From NCBI RefSeq assembly GCF_010820665.1, contig NZ_JAAIKC010000004.1, positions 186,001 through 250,000 on the forward strand: a stretch of 64,000 bases of DNA. Reading direction: 5' to 3'. This document shows positions 1 to 8,553 of this stretch, piece by piece. A model generated the notes under the pieces. The model searched no databases and was not told where the DNA came from. It saw only the letters and a program-made list of their open reading frames with translations. The DNA is from Paenibacillus sp. SYP-B3998. Lineage in GTDB: Bacteria > Bacillota > Bacilli > Paenibacillales > NBRC-103111. Numbering within the stretch: position 1 is the stretch's first letter; each line of letters begins with the position of its first letter. Both the position numbers and the translations under genes were made by a program.

Positions 1-21
1 AAAACGATCGAGGGAATATCT

Positions 22-2478
22 ATGAAACGAAGAGGATTCGTTCCTATTGTGGGTATCTTTATTATTTTGTTGGAGTTGTCCACAGGCGCAGCTCATGCTG
101 CAGGTTTGGAAGTAAAAACGAATGGTAATGAAGAAAAGCAGGTAACGGTTGTTTCTATACCTGCCTTGTCGTTTCAAGAGCTGCAGCCTAATCAGTTGGC
201 GGCTCTTCCTAATCTGAGGCGTTTAACGGAACATAGCGCCATTGGCGCTATGAATATCCGCACATCGAACAGAGCGATGCAAGATGTCTACGTTACGCTT
301 GGAGCAGGAGCTTCTGCTATAGGAGTCTCCAAAGCTCAGGCTTTTGATTCGCAGGAAAGCAGGGAAGGCGTTCAAGCTTCGCAGCTTTTACGGCGTTATT
401 TAGGGTATTCAGAGCACGATCAGCCCTTTCAAAATGAAGGGCAGTTAGTTGTTCCTGACATCACAATGCTGCAAGGGGTAAATGTAAATCAATCAGCAGA
501 TGCCGTGCCAGGTGCTTTAGGTGACGTGTTAAAGGAGCATCATATCCATCGAGTCGCACTGGGCAGCAGTGATCTGGGCCTATCCAACGTAGAAGAGAAA
601 AAACTAAGAAGATTTGGCGCTCAAATGTTGATGGATTCGCAAGGCATTGTGGATAAAGGAGCTATTGGTGAGGCAACGAAGGTAGTTGCTGTGGATAGAC
701 CGTTTGGTGTGAAGACGGATTATACACAGTTGCTGACTTTATGGAATCGAGAGATGATTGGTCAGAAAAGCATAGTTCTTATTGAACTAGGTGACCTGTA
801 TAGACTTTACGCAGATCAAGAGCACTACAGTGCTGCCCGTTTTCAAGAGCTTAAAGAGCATGTCTTGCAAGAGATGGATGAATGGATAGGACTTATAGCA
901 GCCCGTATGACGTCACAAAATAGTCTCTGGATCTTTTCACCTGAAGTACATGGACAAGCAGCAAAAGCAAAATCCTATTTATCCCCAACCCTTCATTATT
1001 ATTCTGAAAGTAAGGAAAGCTTATTAGTTTCGGAATCAACTCGCAGGTTGGGTGTCGTAACAGCGCAAGATTTTACGGTAACCTTGTTAAGAGAGTTCAA
1101 TGTACCTGCTTTGGGCGGCATGATTGGACTGCCAATTACATCTAAGCAAACCGAGCAAGCATTGGTATCGCTGCTTCATGATGAAGCGAATATGCAGACC
1201 GTTTATCGGATCCGCCCGCTACTGCTCTATCCCTTTGTTACTTTTGAGATTATCGTCTTACTTACAAGCCTGTTGTATGTTTTGTTTATAAAAAGAGGAG
1301 AAGATTCCATTGCATCTAATGGATGGATAGCAAGATGGAAGCGGCACTGGAGGCGCAGTGTACGTATGCTGCTTTTATCTGTATTAACCGCTCCCGTCAT
1401 AATGCTTTTATTAGGATGGCTAGTTGCGCCATTGACATCAAACTTAGGGGTACAAGCAGCTATTGCAGGGATCGTTATTTTATTCGTAATAGGTGCCTTA
1501 CTGTTGGCTGTGAGCATAGAGAAATGGCGTTTATCTTCAGCGATGCTCTGGCTTGGATGTGGAACTGCCGGGATCATCGCCATGGATGGCAGTACGGGCG
1601 CGCATGCTATGAAATATTCCGCATTGGGCTATGATCCGATGATAGGCGCTCGCTACTATGGGATCGGCAATGAGTGCATGGGCGTTCTCATCGGCGCTCT
1701 TGTCCTAGGGGTGACGGCGGCCTTTCAGCGACGTTATGATTCAGCGCCTGCCCGCGCGGCCAGCGGGCTTGATGAGGCGGCTCCGCGTAAGCATACGCTC
1801 GCGGAGCTGGAAACAGCTGCCGCGGCCGAGGCCCAAGCAGCAGCAGCTAAGCCTTCGCGCACCGCAGCGCTGTTGGCGTGCGCAGCGTTCTTGCTCGTGA
1901 CGGTGTGCTTAGCCGCACCGTCCTTGGGCGCGAATGCGGGCGGCGCGCTCAGCGCCGTAGTCGCCTTCGGCGTAGCCGGCGTGCGCTGCTTCGCCGGTGA
2001 ACGCTGGCGTGAGCTGCGGTTCAGCAGGGGCGCAGCCCTGCTGGCGCTGCTGCTCGCGCTAGGGCTTTTGGCGCTGTGGCTGCTCAACAGCGCGGATTCC
2101 CCCGCGGCGGCAGCGCGGGAGAGCCATGTCGGGCGCGCGTTTCACGCGCTGCGCGAGGGGAGGTTTGATCAGATTGGACATCTGATCGTACGCAAGCTGC
2201 GGATGAACGTGCACCTGATCCGTGCATCCGTTTGGAGCAAAGTGCTCATCACGAGCCTGTTCGTAATGGCTGTCCTCGTGCTCCGTCCGCGCGGGCGGCT
2301 TCGCTTATGGCAGCACAAATACCCATACTGGATGTACGGGTTCTCGGCTAACATGATTGGAGCTATAGCGGCGCTGCTGCTCAACGATTCCGGCATTGTG
2401 GCAGCGGCCACCTTAATTATTTATGTCGCCGTACCTATGTTACTTTTGCGGATGCAGGAGCAAGAGGCTTCTTACTAA
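22..2478 (+). CDS. Polytopic membrane protein with alkaline-phosphatase-like extracytoplasmic domain
   Basis: Length 818 aa. An N-terminal signal peptide ends near the Ala-rich stretch at residues 22-27. Residues about 30-395 look like a secreted alkaline-phosphatase-superfamily fold: the passage with STRRLGVVTAQDFT (about 345-360) resembles the TRRxGxVTxxDxxPT signature of related actinobacterial and Paenibacillus proteins. The rest holds about nine hydrophobic helices, starting near residue 400, with the acidic/Ala-rich cytoplasmic loop at about 575-615. GAGGG precedes the ATG by 7 bases. A strong terminator follows. Function is unknown; the family is seen in Firmicutes without an assigned substrate. 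The stretch coding for the loop and following helices (about 1.74-2.15 kb) is much richer in G and C than the rest of the gene. Confidence 0.85.
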   Translation: MKRRGFVPIVGIFIILLELSTGAAHAAGLEVKTNGNEEKQVTVVSIPALSFQELQPNQLAALPNLRRLTEHSAIGAMNIRTSNRAMQDVYVTLGAGASAIGVSKAQAFDSQESREGVQASQLLRRYLGYSEHDQPFQNEGQLVVPDITMLQGVNVNQSADAVPGALGDVLKEHHIHRVALGSSDLGLSNVEEKKLRRFGAQMLMDSQGIVDKGAIGEATKVVAVDRPFGVKTDYTQLLTLWNREMIGQKSIVLIELGDLYRLYADQEHYSAARFQELKEHVLQEMDEWIGLIAARMTSQNSLWIFSPEVHGQAAKAKSYLSPTLHYYSESKESLLVSESTRRLGVVTAQDFTVTLLREFNVPALGGMIGLPITSKQTEQALVSLLHDEANMQTVYRIRPLLLYPFVTFEIIVLLTSLLYVLFIKRGEDSIASNGWIARWKRHWRRSVRMLLLSVLTAPVIMLLLGWLVAPLTSNLGVQAAIAGIVILFVIGALLLAVSIEKWRLSSAMLWLGCGTAGIIAMDGSTGAHAMKYSALGYDPMIGARYYGIGNECMGVLIGALVLGVTAAFQRRYDSAPARAASGLDEAAPRKHTLAELETAAAAEAQAAAAKPSRTAALLACAAFLLVTVCLAAPSLGANAGGALSAVVAFGVAGVRCFAGERWRELRFSRGAALLALLLALGLLALWLLNSADSPAAAARESHVGRAFHALREGRFDQIGHLIVRKLRMNVHLIRASVWSKVLITSLFVMAVLVLRPRGRLRLWQHKYPYWMYGFSANMIGAIAALLLNDSGIVAAATLIIYVAVPMLLLRMQEQEASY

Positions 2479-2549
2479 GCTTGATCTACCGTGTTCACTA
2501 ATGCAACGCTAGGAAAACAGAAGAATTGTTTCAGCAGATAAAATAATTT

Positions 2550-2599
2550 AAGCGTTACAGCCGAGCTCCTCTATGGGGCACAAGTTGTAACGCTTTTTT
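2550..2599 (+). terminator. Rho-independent terminator
   Basis: A perfect 10-bp stem AAGCGTTACA / TGTAACGCTT (2550-2559 and 2586-2595) is followed by a T run. It ends the transcript of the preceding membrane-protein gene and lies about 120 bases from the convergent ABC-F stop. Confidence 0.85.
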
Positions 2600-2716
2600 A
2601 GTCTTACAGTTACCGTGTTTTCTTTATTTTTAGTACGTTGTTGCCGAGAAAAATAGCTGCTCTTTGAGTAGCCATTTAGTTCTCAGTCCTTAAAGTCAGC
2701 CTAATTTGCTCAAATG

Positions 2717-4669
2717 CTAAGCAAGCAATGTCTCCCAATCCTCGTAGAAAGAAGCGAGCTCGTTCTTTTTCAGATCTACGGCCGCGTTTTTCTCCTGTAC
2801 GAGCATATAATCATTGTAAACGGCCGGGTCGGCCAGTTCTGCTTCCAGAGCGGACACTTCCTCTTCCACTCGGGCAATGTCCTGCTCCAGCTGCTCGAGC
2901 TTTCGTTGGCGGCTGCGTTCTTCGCGTTTCGCGAGCTTGTCTGCCTCATACCCGCCGGCGGTGCTCCCACCAGCTGTAGCGCCAGCGGTTGCAGATGGAT
3001 GAGCGGCTTTTTTCTCAGCCTCTTTAGCAAGACGCTTCGCTTCCATTTCGGCCAGTTCGGCTTTTTTCTCCACATAATCATCGTAATTGCCCAGATAACT
3101 TGTGAGTCCATCAGGTTTCAGATCTAGCATGCTTTCCGCCATTTTATTGAGGAAATAGCGATCATGAGAGATGAAAAGGAGCGTGCCTTCATAATCCATC
3201 AACGCGGATTCCAGCACTTCTTTACTATACAAATCAAGATGGTTGGTAGGCTCATCGAGAATGAGTACATTTGCTTTTTGCAGCATTAGCTTCGCAAGGG
3301 CCACGCGGGCTTTCTCGCCGCCGCTAAGAGAAGCAACCTTCTTGAACACATCTTCTCCGCTAAAAAGGAAGCTGCCCAGCACTGTACGAATACGAGCTTC
3401 CTCCAGGTGCGGATAAGTATTCCATACTTCTTCGAGCACTGAATTCGTGGGTGTAAGTCCAGTTTGCTCCTGATCATAGTATCCAATCGTTACGTTGGCG
3501 CCCCATTTGAAAATACCTTCGTCCTGGTTATGCTGTCCGATTAATGTTTTCAGCATCGTTGATTTCCCGACACCATTTGGCCCAATCAGCGCAGCCGTTT
3601 CAGATCGGCGTAATTGGAAGGAGACATTTTCTAACAGGCGCTTCTTCCCGTCATAGGAAAGGGCCAGTCGGTCGACCTGGAGGACTTCTTTCCCAGAGGT
3701 TTGCTCAATTTCAAAAGAAAAGGAAGCACGCTTCAAATCGCCCATCGGCTTGTCGAGTCGGTCCATCTTTTCCAACGCCTTGCGGCGGCTCTGCGCTCTT
3801 TTGGTCGTTGAGGCGCGAACGATATTGCGCTGAACGAAATCCTCCAGCTTAGCAATCTCGCCTTGCTGCTTCTCATATTGTTTCATCTCAATCTCATAGT
3901 TGGCTTCTTTGATCTCAATGAATCTGGAATAGTTACCGGTATAACGCTTAGAAGCGTTACGCTCAATTTCATAGATGGAGGTGACTAGGGCATCCAAGAA
4001 AAATCGATCATGAGATACGACCAGAATGGCTCCCGGATAGCCTCGCAAATAGCCTTCCAACCAGGTTAACGTTGGGATGTCCAGATGGTTTGTCGGCTCA
4101 TCAAGCATAAGCAGATCAGGTTCTTCGAGCAGCATTTTGGCAAGCGCAAGTCTTGTTTTTTGTCCGCCGCTTAATGTTTGCACCGGGGTTTCAGGTGGGA
4201 ACTGACCGAAACCCATGCCATGAAGAATGCCGCGGATTTTGGCTTCGATTTCGTAGCCACCATGCTCACGGAACCATTCAGACCGCTGAGCATAACGGTT
4301 CATCGTAGATTCATATTTCTTTTCGTCGGAGATGAGACTCGGATCAGCCATTAACGCTTCAAGCTCACGCAGCTCTTTCTCTGTCTCCAGCAATGAACTG
4401 AATACGCTCAATAATTCATTCCAAATCGATTTTTCCGTATGAAGTCCACTATTTTGTTTTAAATATCCGATTTTGGTTTCTTTGGCTTTGAACAAGTCCC
4501 CGCTGTCATAGGACAACTCGCCTGCAATGACTTGAAGCAAGGTAGATTTGCCCGCGCCATTTACACCAACTAAGCCGATGCGTTCCTTATTTTCAATTTG
4601 TAACGTTATATTCGATAGTACAGAGCGAACTCCATAACTTTTAGAAAGATTAGAAACCTGCAATAGCAT
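2717..4669 (-). CDS. ydiF: ABC-F family ATPase, YdiF-like
   Basis: A 650-aa protein with two ABC domains and no membrane segments, as expected of ABC-F translation factors that act on the ribosome. Domain 1 has Walker A GVNGAGKS, signature LSGGQKTR and Walker B LLMLDEPTNHLD. An interdomain linker rich in charged residues follows. Domain 2 has GPNGVGKS, LSGGEKAR and LILDEPTNHLD. A C-terminal charged coiled coil (last about 90 residues) matches the YdiF/Uup type. The start at 4669 (MLLQVSNLSK) is chosen because AGGAGG lies 11 bases upstream and the conserved domain begins there; the open frame continues 75 codons further upstream without a binding site. B. subtilis has ydiF at the head of the same ydiF-moaC-tat-groESL neighbourhood, but here the gene faces the other way. 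Confidence 0.93.
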   Translation of the reverse strand: MLLQVSNLSKSYGVRSVLSNITLQIENKERIGLVGVNGAGKSTLLQVIAGELSYDSGDLFKAKETKIGYLKQNSGLHTEKSIWNELLSVFSSLLETEKELRELEALMADPSLISDEKKYESTMNRYAQRSEWFREHGGYEIEAKIRGILHGMGFGQFPPETPVQTLSGGQKTRLALAKMLLEEPDLLMLDEPTNHLDIPTLTWLEGYLRGYPGAILVVSHDRFFLDALVTSIYEIERNASKRYTGNYSRFIEIKEANYEIEMKQYEKQQGEIAKLEDFVQRNIVRASTTKRAQSRRKALEKMDRLDKPMGDLKRASFSFEIEQTSGKEVLQVDRLALSYDGKKRLLENVSFQLRRSETAALIGPNGVGKSTMLKTLIGQHNQDEGIFKWGANVTIGYYDQEQTGLTPTNSVLEEVWNTYPHLEEARIRTVLGSFLFSGEDVFKKVASLSGGEKARVALAKLMLQKANVLILDEPTNHLDLYSKEVLESALMDYEGTLLFISHDRYFLNKMAESMLDLKPDGLTSYLGNYDDYVEKKAELAEMEAKRLAKEAEKKAAHPSATAGATAGGSTAGGYEADKLAKREERSRQRKLEQLEQDIARVEEEVSALEAELADPAVYNDYMLVQEKNAAVDLKKNELASFYEDWETLLA

Positions 4670-4823
4670 CTGATCTGCTACCTCCTGCTTATTAATGAAA
4701 GAACTTAGGGAAACCACGATATCAGCGTTTGGAAAAATCCCCATCAATTCACTAGTATACACCATGCGCGGGGCCATCGTATGCTTAAATTTAATGGAAC
4801 AAGGACGGATGGGGGAACGAAAG

Positions 4824-5357
4824 ATGAGATGGTTATCGCTTTCGCGGATCGGCGGTTTGTTAGTTCTGCTGCTAGTTACCACATTAATGAGCACATGCGC
4901 AACGGTCTCAGTAGCCTCCCCGAATGCACAGATTACAACGATTCAGGCTTGGAATTCGATGGTTACTCCTGCATCCTTCACTATCATGACGTTAAATATT
5001 CACCATGGTGAAGGTTTAGACGGTCAAGTAAATTTAAACCGAATCGCGGAGCTATTAAAAAAAGAGCATACTGATATCATTGCGCTTCAGAAGCTTGCTT
5101 GGTATTCAGGGGCCCTTTGTACTGGCTGGCGATTTTAATATGGAAGCTGATCCTGATAAGTTGAAAGCTGTATTAGCGATTGGCCATATAATTCCTCTGC
5201 GGGAGGATTTTCTTCCACCTATACGGGCGGACAGGAAATCGATCATCTCTTTGCGAATCTGATACAGGGGCAGCCGGCATGGACGTTTCAGACCGCTGCT
5301 TCGGATCATTTTGCTGTCGTGGCGCGTATTCTCCTGGGGCCAAGGGTGCGAGTATAG
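4824..5357 (+). pseudogene. Decayed endonuclease/exonuclease/phosphatase (EEP) family secreted protein
   Basis: Remains of a secreted EEP-family hydrolase. The first piece (frame of 4824) has a signal peptide and the family's opening motif FTIMTLNIHHG, then HTDIIALQ. The central part of about 100 residues that should carry the catalytic Glu is gone. At about 5090 the homology jumps in another frame to GPFVLAGDFN, the second EEP motif. Around 5195-5205 it shifts back to the first frame, where EIDHLF and AASDHFAVVARI, the last family motifs, can be read up to the TAG at 5355. The remnant is therefore an internal deletion plus a second frameshift. It is divergent from the ABC-F gene and immediately upstream of the folate gene. 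Confidence 0.85.
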
Positions 5358-5422
5358 TTTTTTTCCTTGTTTATGTTAAAATGGGGGAAACCACTCCTCG
5401 TTATGGAAGGGCTGAAGCGTTT

Positions 5423-6046
5423 ATGAACATCCGAGAGCGGAAAATTGAATTGCGTAAGGAAATGGAACAAGTACGTGCTTCCTTAACGCCAGAAGAACGA
5501 AAAGATAAGCAATTGCGAATTCATCAAAGAATGGTCAAGCTAAGTTCCGAAAGGTTGCTCGGAGAGTCACCTGCTCCCATTTCCGACACCACAACCATTC
5601 TTACCTATATGCCGTTTCGTTCAGAGCCTGATGTTGCGCCCTACATGGAATGGTGCTGGCAGCAGGGAATTCGTGTGCTGCTGCCGAAGGTTGTAGCAGA
5701 TTCGAAAACAATGGACCTGCATATTGTGAAGAGCTATGAAGATTTGGAAAGCGGTGCTTACGGAATCAGAGAACCTCGGAGCGAGGGGCCTGTGGAGCAT
5801 GATTTATCCCGCATCTCAATGATCGTGGTGCCTGGTCTTGCTTTTGACATGGATTTCGGAAGGCTTGGATACGGTGGTGGGTTCTATGATCGATTCATGC
5901 AGCTCTTTGCAGCTCAGGGGTTGAAAAGACCATTAGCTGTGGCAGCGGCTTTCGACAGGCAGCTAATCTCCCAAGTACCTTCATCTTGGCATGATTTTCG
6001 AGTGGATGGCTTGATTACGGAGAGTAAGATGATCTTTAAATCATAA
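5423..6046 (+). CDS. 5-formyltetrahydrofolate cyclo-ligase
   Basis: A 207-aa enzyme converting 5-formyl-THF to 5,10-methenyl-THF with ATP. The family hallmark [15 protein letters not shown] lies about two-thirds into the protein, and the N-terminal helix has the usual Arg/Lys-rich [11 protein letters not shown]. The start at 5423 (MNIRERK) fits the family length and has GGAAGGG 11 bases upstream. The frame stays open upstream for 48 codons into the decayed EEP gene, but that extension is not family-like. moaC follows after 13 bases, so the two are probably co-transcribed. Equivalent to B. subtilis YqgN. Confidence 0.93.
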   Translation: MNIRERKIELRKEMEQVRASLTPEERKDKQLRIHQRMVKLSSERLLGESPAPISDTTTILTYMPFRSEPDVAPYMEWCWQQGIRVLLPKVVADSKTMDLHIVKSYEDLESGAYGIREPRSEGPVEHDLSRISMIVVPGLAFDMDFGRLGYGGGFYDRFMQLFAAQGLKRPLAVAAAFDRQLISQVPSSWHDFRVDGLITESKMIFKS

Positions 6047-6059
6047 CCATTCTAGAGAG

Positions 6060-6557
6060 GTGAGACCACTGAACGATTCTCCACAATTGACCCATTTCAA
6101 TGAACAAGGACGAGCCCGAATGGTGGATATTTCGGATAAAGTGGAAACGAAGCGTACCGCAACGGCACGTTCGACCTTGATTATGAAAAGGGAAACATTG
6201 GATTTAATTAAACAGGGTAAAATGAAAAAAGGCGATGTGCTCGCTGTAGCACAAGTAGCTGGCATTATGGCTGCCAAAAAAACGTCAGATTGGATTCCTA
6301 TGTGCCATCCCATTGCACTGACAGGGATTGATATTCAGTTTAGCGATAACAGCAACAACGAACTGTACATAGAAGCGACCGTGCGTACGACAGGACCAAC
6401 GGGTGTGGAGATGGAGGCACTTACAGCTGTATCTGCCGCAGCGTTAACGGTTTATGACATGTGTAAAGCTGTGGAGAAGGATATGATAATTAGCTCCACC
6501 TTGCTAGTCCTCAAAACAGGTGGGAAAAACGGGGATTTTCATAGAAATGATCAATAG
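6060..6557 (+). CDS. moaC: Cyclic pyranopterin monophosphate synthase MoaC
   Basis: MoaC acts after MoaA in molybdenum cofactor synthesis, turning the cyclized GTP intermediate into cyclic pyranopterin monophosphate. The family motifs are present: ARMVDISDK near the N-terminus, [10 protein letters not shown], and [20 protein letters not shown] with the conserved acidic and lysine residues. About 160 aa, normal length. The start is uncertain. GTG at 6060 is the first in-frame start, but it sits inside the binding-site-like GAGAGGTGAG, which is better spaced for a CTG at 6069 (protein [14 protein letters not shown]). The gene lies in a run with moaB and a moeA-like gene. Confidence 0.94.
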   Translation: MRPLNDSPQLTHFNEQGRARMVDISDKVETKRTATARSTLIMKRETLDLIKQGKMKKGDVLAVAQVAGIMAAKKTSDWIPMCHPIALTGIDIQFSDNSNNELYIEATVRTTGPTGVEMEALTAVSAAALTVYDMCKAVEKDMIISSTLLVLKTGGKNGDFHRNDQ

Positions 6558-6615
6558 GACAACCACTCTATAAGTGAGGTTATCTCATTCAGTTAATAAG
6601 GGAGAGGTGACATGG

Positions 6616-7107
6616 ATGCACTGGAAAGTTGGAATTTTGACAGCCAGTGACCGCGGTTACCGGGGAGAACGAGAAGATACAAGCGCTCAGGTAATCCGGG
6701 AGCTGATTGAAGAGGAAATTCAGGGCGAGATCATTGAGTACCGGGTCGTTCCGGATGAGATGGATGAAATTATGGCTTCTTTAATTGAAATGACCGACTA
6801 TTATCAGGCAGACTTGATCTTGACCACAGGCGGTACGGGGCTTGCACCCAGAGATGTGACACCTGAGGCGACACTTAATGTGATTGATCGTGTGGCGCCA
6901 GGATTTGCCGAGGCGATGCGTATGACATCGATGCAAAAAACACCGAAGTCTATGCTTTCAAGAGCCGTTTCTGGCATTCGGGGGCGTACCTTGATTATTA
7001 ATCTTCCAGGCAGCCCGAAGGGTGTGCAGGAGAATTTAATGGCGATTATTGACCAGCTTCCCCATGCGCTCGGCATTTTAACGGGCAAAGAGGGTGACCA
7101 CGGATGA
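6616..7107 (+). CDS. moaB: Molybdopterin adenylyltransferase family protein MoaB/MogA
   Basis: A 163-aa single-domain MoCF_biosynth protein that binds molybdopterin and probably adenylylates it for metal insertion. Visible motifs are GILTASDRG at the N-terminus, LTTGGTGLAPRDVTPEAT (the pterin-binding loop) and NLPGSPKGVQE. ATG 6616 is chosen over the upstream frame opening at 6574 because GGAGAGGTGA (6601-6610) is spaced for it and MHWKVGILTAS matches family N-termini. Its stop overlaps the next start in an ATGA arrangement, giving translational coupling to the moeA-like gene. Confidence 0.93.
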   Translation: MHWKVGILTASDRGYRGEREDTSAQVIRELIEEEIQGEIIEYRVVPDEMDEIMASLIEMTDYYQADLILTTGGTGLAPRDVTPEATLNVIDRVAPGFAEAMRMTSMQKTPKSMLSRAVSGIRGRTLIINLPGSPKGVQENLMAIIDQLPHALGILTGKEGDHG

Positions 7108-8117
7108 GTAGGTCGGAATCAATGCTGCGCGAAGTGAAGGTGGAAGATGCGATAGGTATGATTCTGCCGCATGATCTTACACAAATCTTGCCTGGTGAGT
7201 TCAAGGGGCGTCTGTTTCGTAAAGGACATCAAGTAACGGAGGCCGATGTTCCTGCGCTTTTGAGCATCGGCAAAGAGCATATCTATGTCATGGAGCTGCA
7301 GCCTGGTTATCTTCATGAAGATGAGGCTGCTTTGCGTATGGCTCATGCGCTTCAGGGCGAGAACCTCACGCTGACGGAGCCGCATGAAGGCAAAGTCAAC
7401 GTGAAATCGGCTATTCACGGCATCGTCAAGATCGATAAGTCGTTTATTGATTGTGTGAACGATATGGATCAGCTCGTCATGTCAACGATTCGCTCGAATA
7501 CAGTCGTTGCGGCGGGAGCATCGCTTGTCGGTACACGCGTCATCCCGCTAATCATTGAGGAAGCGAAAATCGTGGAAGTCGAGCGTCTTGCCGCTGCACA
7601 TAAGGAAACAGGCTCCGCCTTAATTGAGGTGAAGCCGTTTCGCAAGCTGCGCGTTGGGGTTATTACAACGGGCAGCGAGGTGTTCAAAGGCCGAATAAAG
7701 GATAAATTCGGTCCCGTTGTTCGGGAGAAAGTCGCGCAGCTCGGCTCCGAGGTCGTGGATCAGCGCTTCGTGTCTGACGACAGCGAAGCGATTGTTCGGG
7801 AGATTCACGCGCTAAGGGAGCTGGGCGTGGATCTGATCTTGGTCACGGGCGGCATGTCCGTGGACCCGGATGACCGCACGCCCGGCGCGATTAAGATGGC
7901 CGGCGCTCGTGTCGTCAGCTATGGGACACCCATGCTGCCGGGCTCTATGCTCATGATCGCCTATCTAGGCGATCTGCCGATTATGGGACTCCCGGGTTGT
8001 GTAATGCATGACCCGTTCACGTCTTTCGATGTATTGCTCCCACGCATTTGTGCGGGAGAGGAGATTGTCCGCCGCGATATTACTGACATGGGCTATGGCG
8101 GATTTTATCAATGTTAA
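7104..8117 (+). CDS. Molybdopterin-binding protein, MoeA-like
   Basis: 337 aa with a C-terminal MoCF_biosynth domain: VGVITTGSEVF, DLILVTGGMSVDPDDRTP and IMGLPGCVMHD are the pterin-binding elements. The N-terminal half (about residues 1-170) does not show the classic MoeA opening and is shorter than full MoeA (about 400 aa). It matches the compact molybdopterin-binding protein type of Firmicutes, which may insert molybdate or bind the cofactor. Start ATG overlaps the moaB stop (ATGA). The 20-base gap to tatA suggests one operon. Whether it replaces MoeA depends on whether the genome has another moeA. Confidence 0.85.
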   Translation: MSRSESMLREVKVEDAIGMILPHDLTQILPGEFKGRLFRKGHQVTEADVPALLSIGKEHIYVMELQPGYLHEDEAALRMAHALQGENLTLTEPHEGKVNVKSAIHGIVKIDKSFIDCVNDMDQLVMSTIRSNTVVAAGASLVGTRVIPLIIEEAKIVEVERLAAAHKETGSALIEVKPFRKLRVGVITTGSEVFKGRIKDKFGPVVREKVAQLGSEVVDQRFVSDDSEAIVREIHALRELGVDLILVTGGMSVDPDDRTPGAIKMAGARVVSYGTPMLPGSMLMIAYLGDLPIMGLPGCVMHDPFTSFDVLLPRICAGEEIVRRDITDMGYGGFYQC

Positions 8118-8136
8118 TTCATGGAGGTGAAGTTCC

Positions 8137-8481
8137 ATGTTTCAAAATATCGGATTCACCGAGATTTTATTGATTGCGATTGTGGCTTTGGTTTTGTTTG
8201 GCCCACAAAAGCTGCCTGAAATCGGTCGTGCGGTTGGGCGCACAATCAGCGAGTTCAAGAAAGGCACGCGGGAGCTGCTGAGCGACAAGCCGCTCGTTCA
8301 GCCGGCGGCTGAAACGCCAGCGAATCCTACAGCGACGCAAAGTGCTGCGGAGTCAGAAGTAATACCCGCAGCCATACATGAAAGTAATGTATCAGCGGCG
8401 TCAGCTGCTTCGAATGCAGAGCCCGAAGCGTCAACGGCGGAGCCTGCTTCACGGAGTAATACGCGTCGGCTGCCGGACTAA
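8137..8481 (+). CDS. tatA: Sec-independent translocase subunit TatA
   Basis: 114 aa. One N-terminal membrane helix ([13 protein letters not shown]) is followed by the conserved hinge [14 protein letters not shown] and an amphipathic helix [12 protein letters not shown], the standard TatA layout. The C-terminal half is Ala/Glu/Ser/Thr-rich and probably disordered. TatA forms the pore of the twin-arginine translocase with TatC next door. The order moa-tatA-tatC-groES matches the tatAy-tatCy locus of B. subtilis. GGAGGTGAAG precedes the ATG. Confidence 0.93.
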   Translation: MFQNIGFTEILLIAIVALVLFGPQKLPEIGRAVGRTISEFKKGTRELLSDKPLVQPAAETPANPTATQSAAESEVIPAAIHESNVSAASAASNAEPEASTAEPASRSNTRRLPD

Positions 8482-8517
8482 GGCTGTACGTTAAAATTTT
8501 AACATAAGCCTGAGCTT
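8479..8517 (+). repeat. Inverted repeat between tatA and tatC
   Basis: Starting at the tatA stop codon, outer arms AGGCT / AGCCT enclose a perfect 14-bp palindrome GTTAAAATTTTAAC (about 8491-8504). There is no T run behind it, so it is more likely an mRNA processing or stability hairpin, or an operator, than a terminator. It may set the TatA to TatC ratio. Confidence 0.5.
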
Positions 8518-8553
8518 ACCCAGATTCGATTCACAAAATTAGGTTGGTGAAAC

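Noticed and set aside
1734-2087. Long minus-strand open frame opposite the GC-rich part of the first gene
   Set aside because: Low-complexity Ser/Ala shadow of the GC-rich coding region; no binding site.
2714-3127. Plus-strand open frame over the ABC-F gene end
   Set aside because: Overlaps a certain ABC-F gene in antisense, with no family features.
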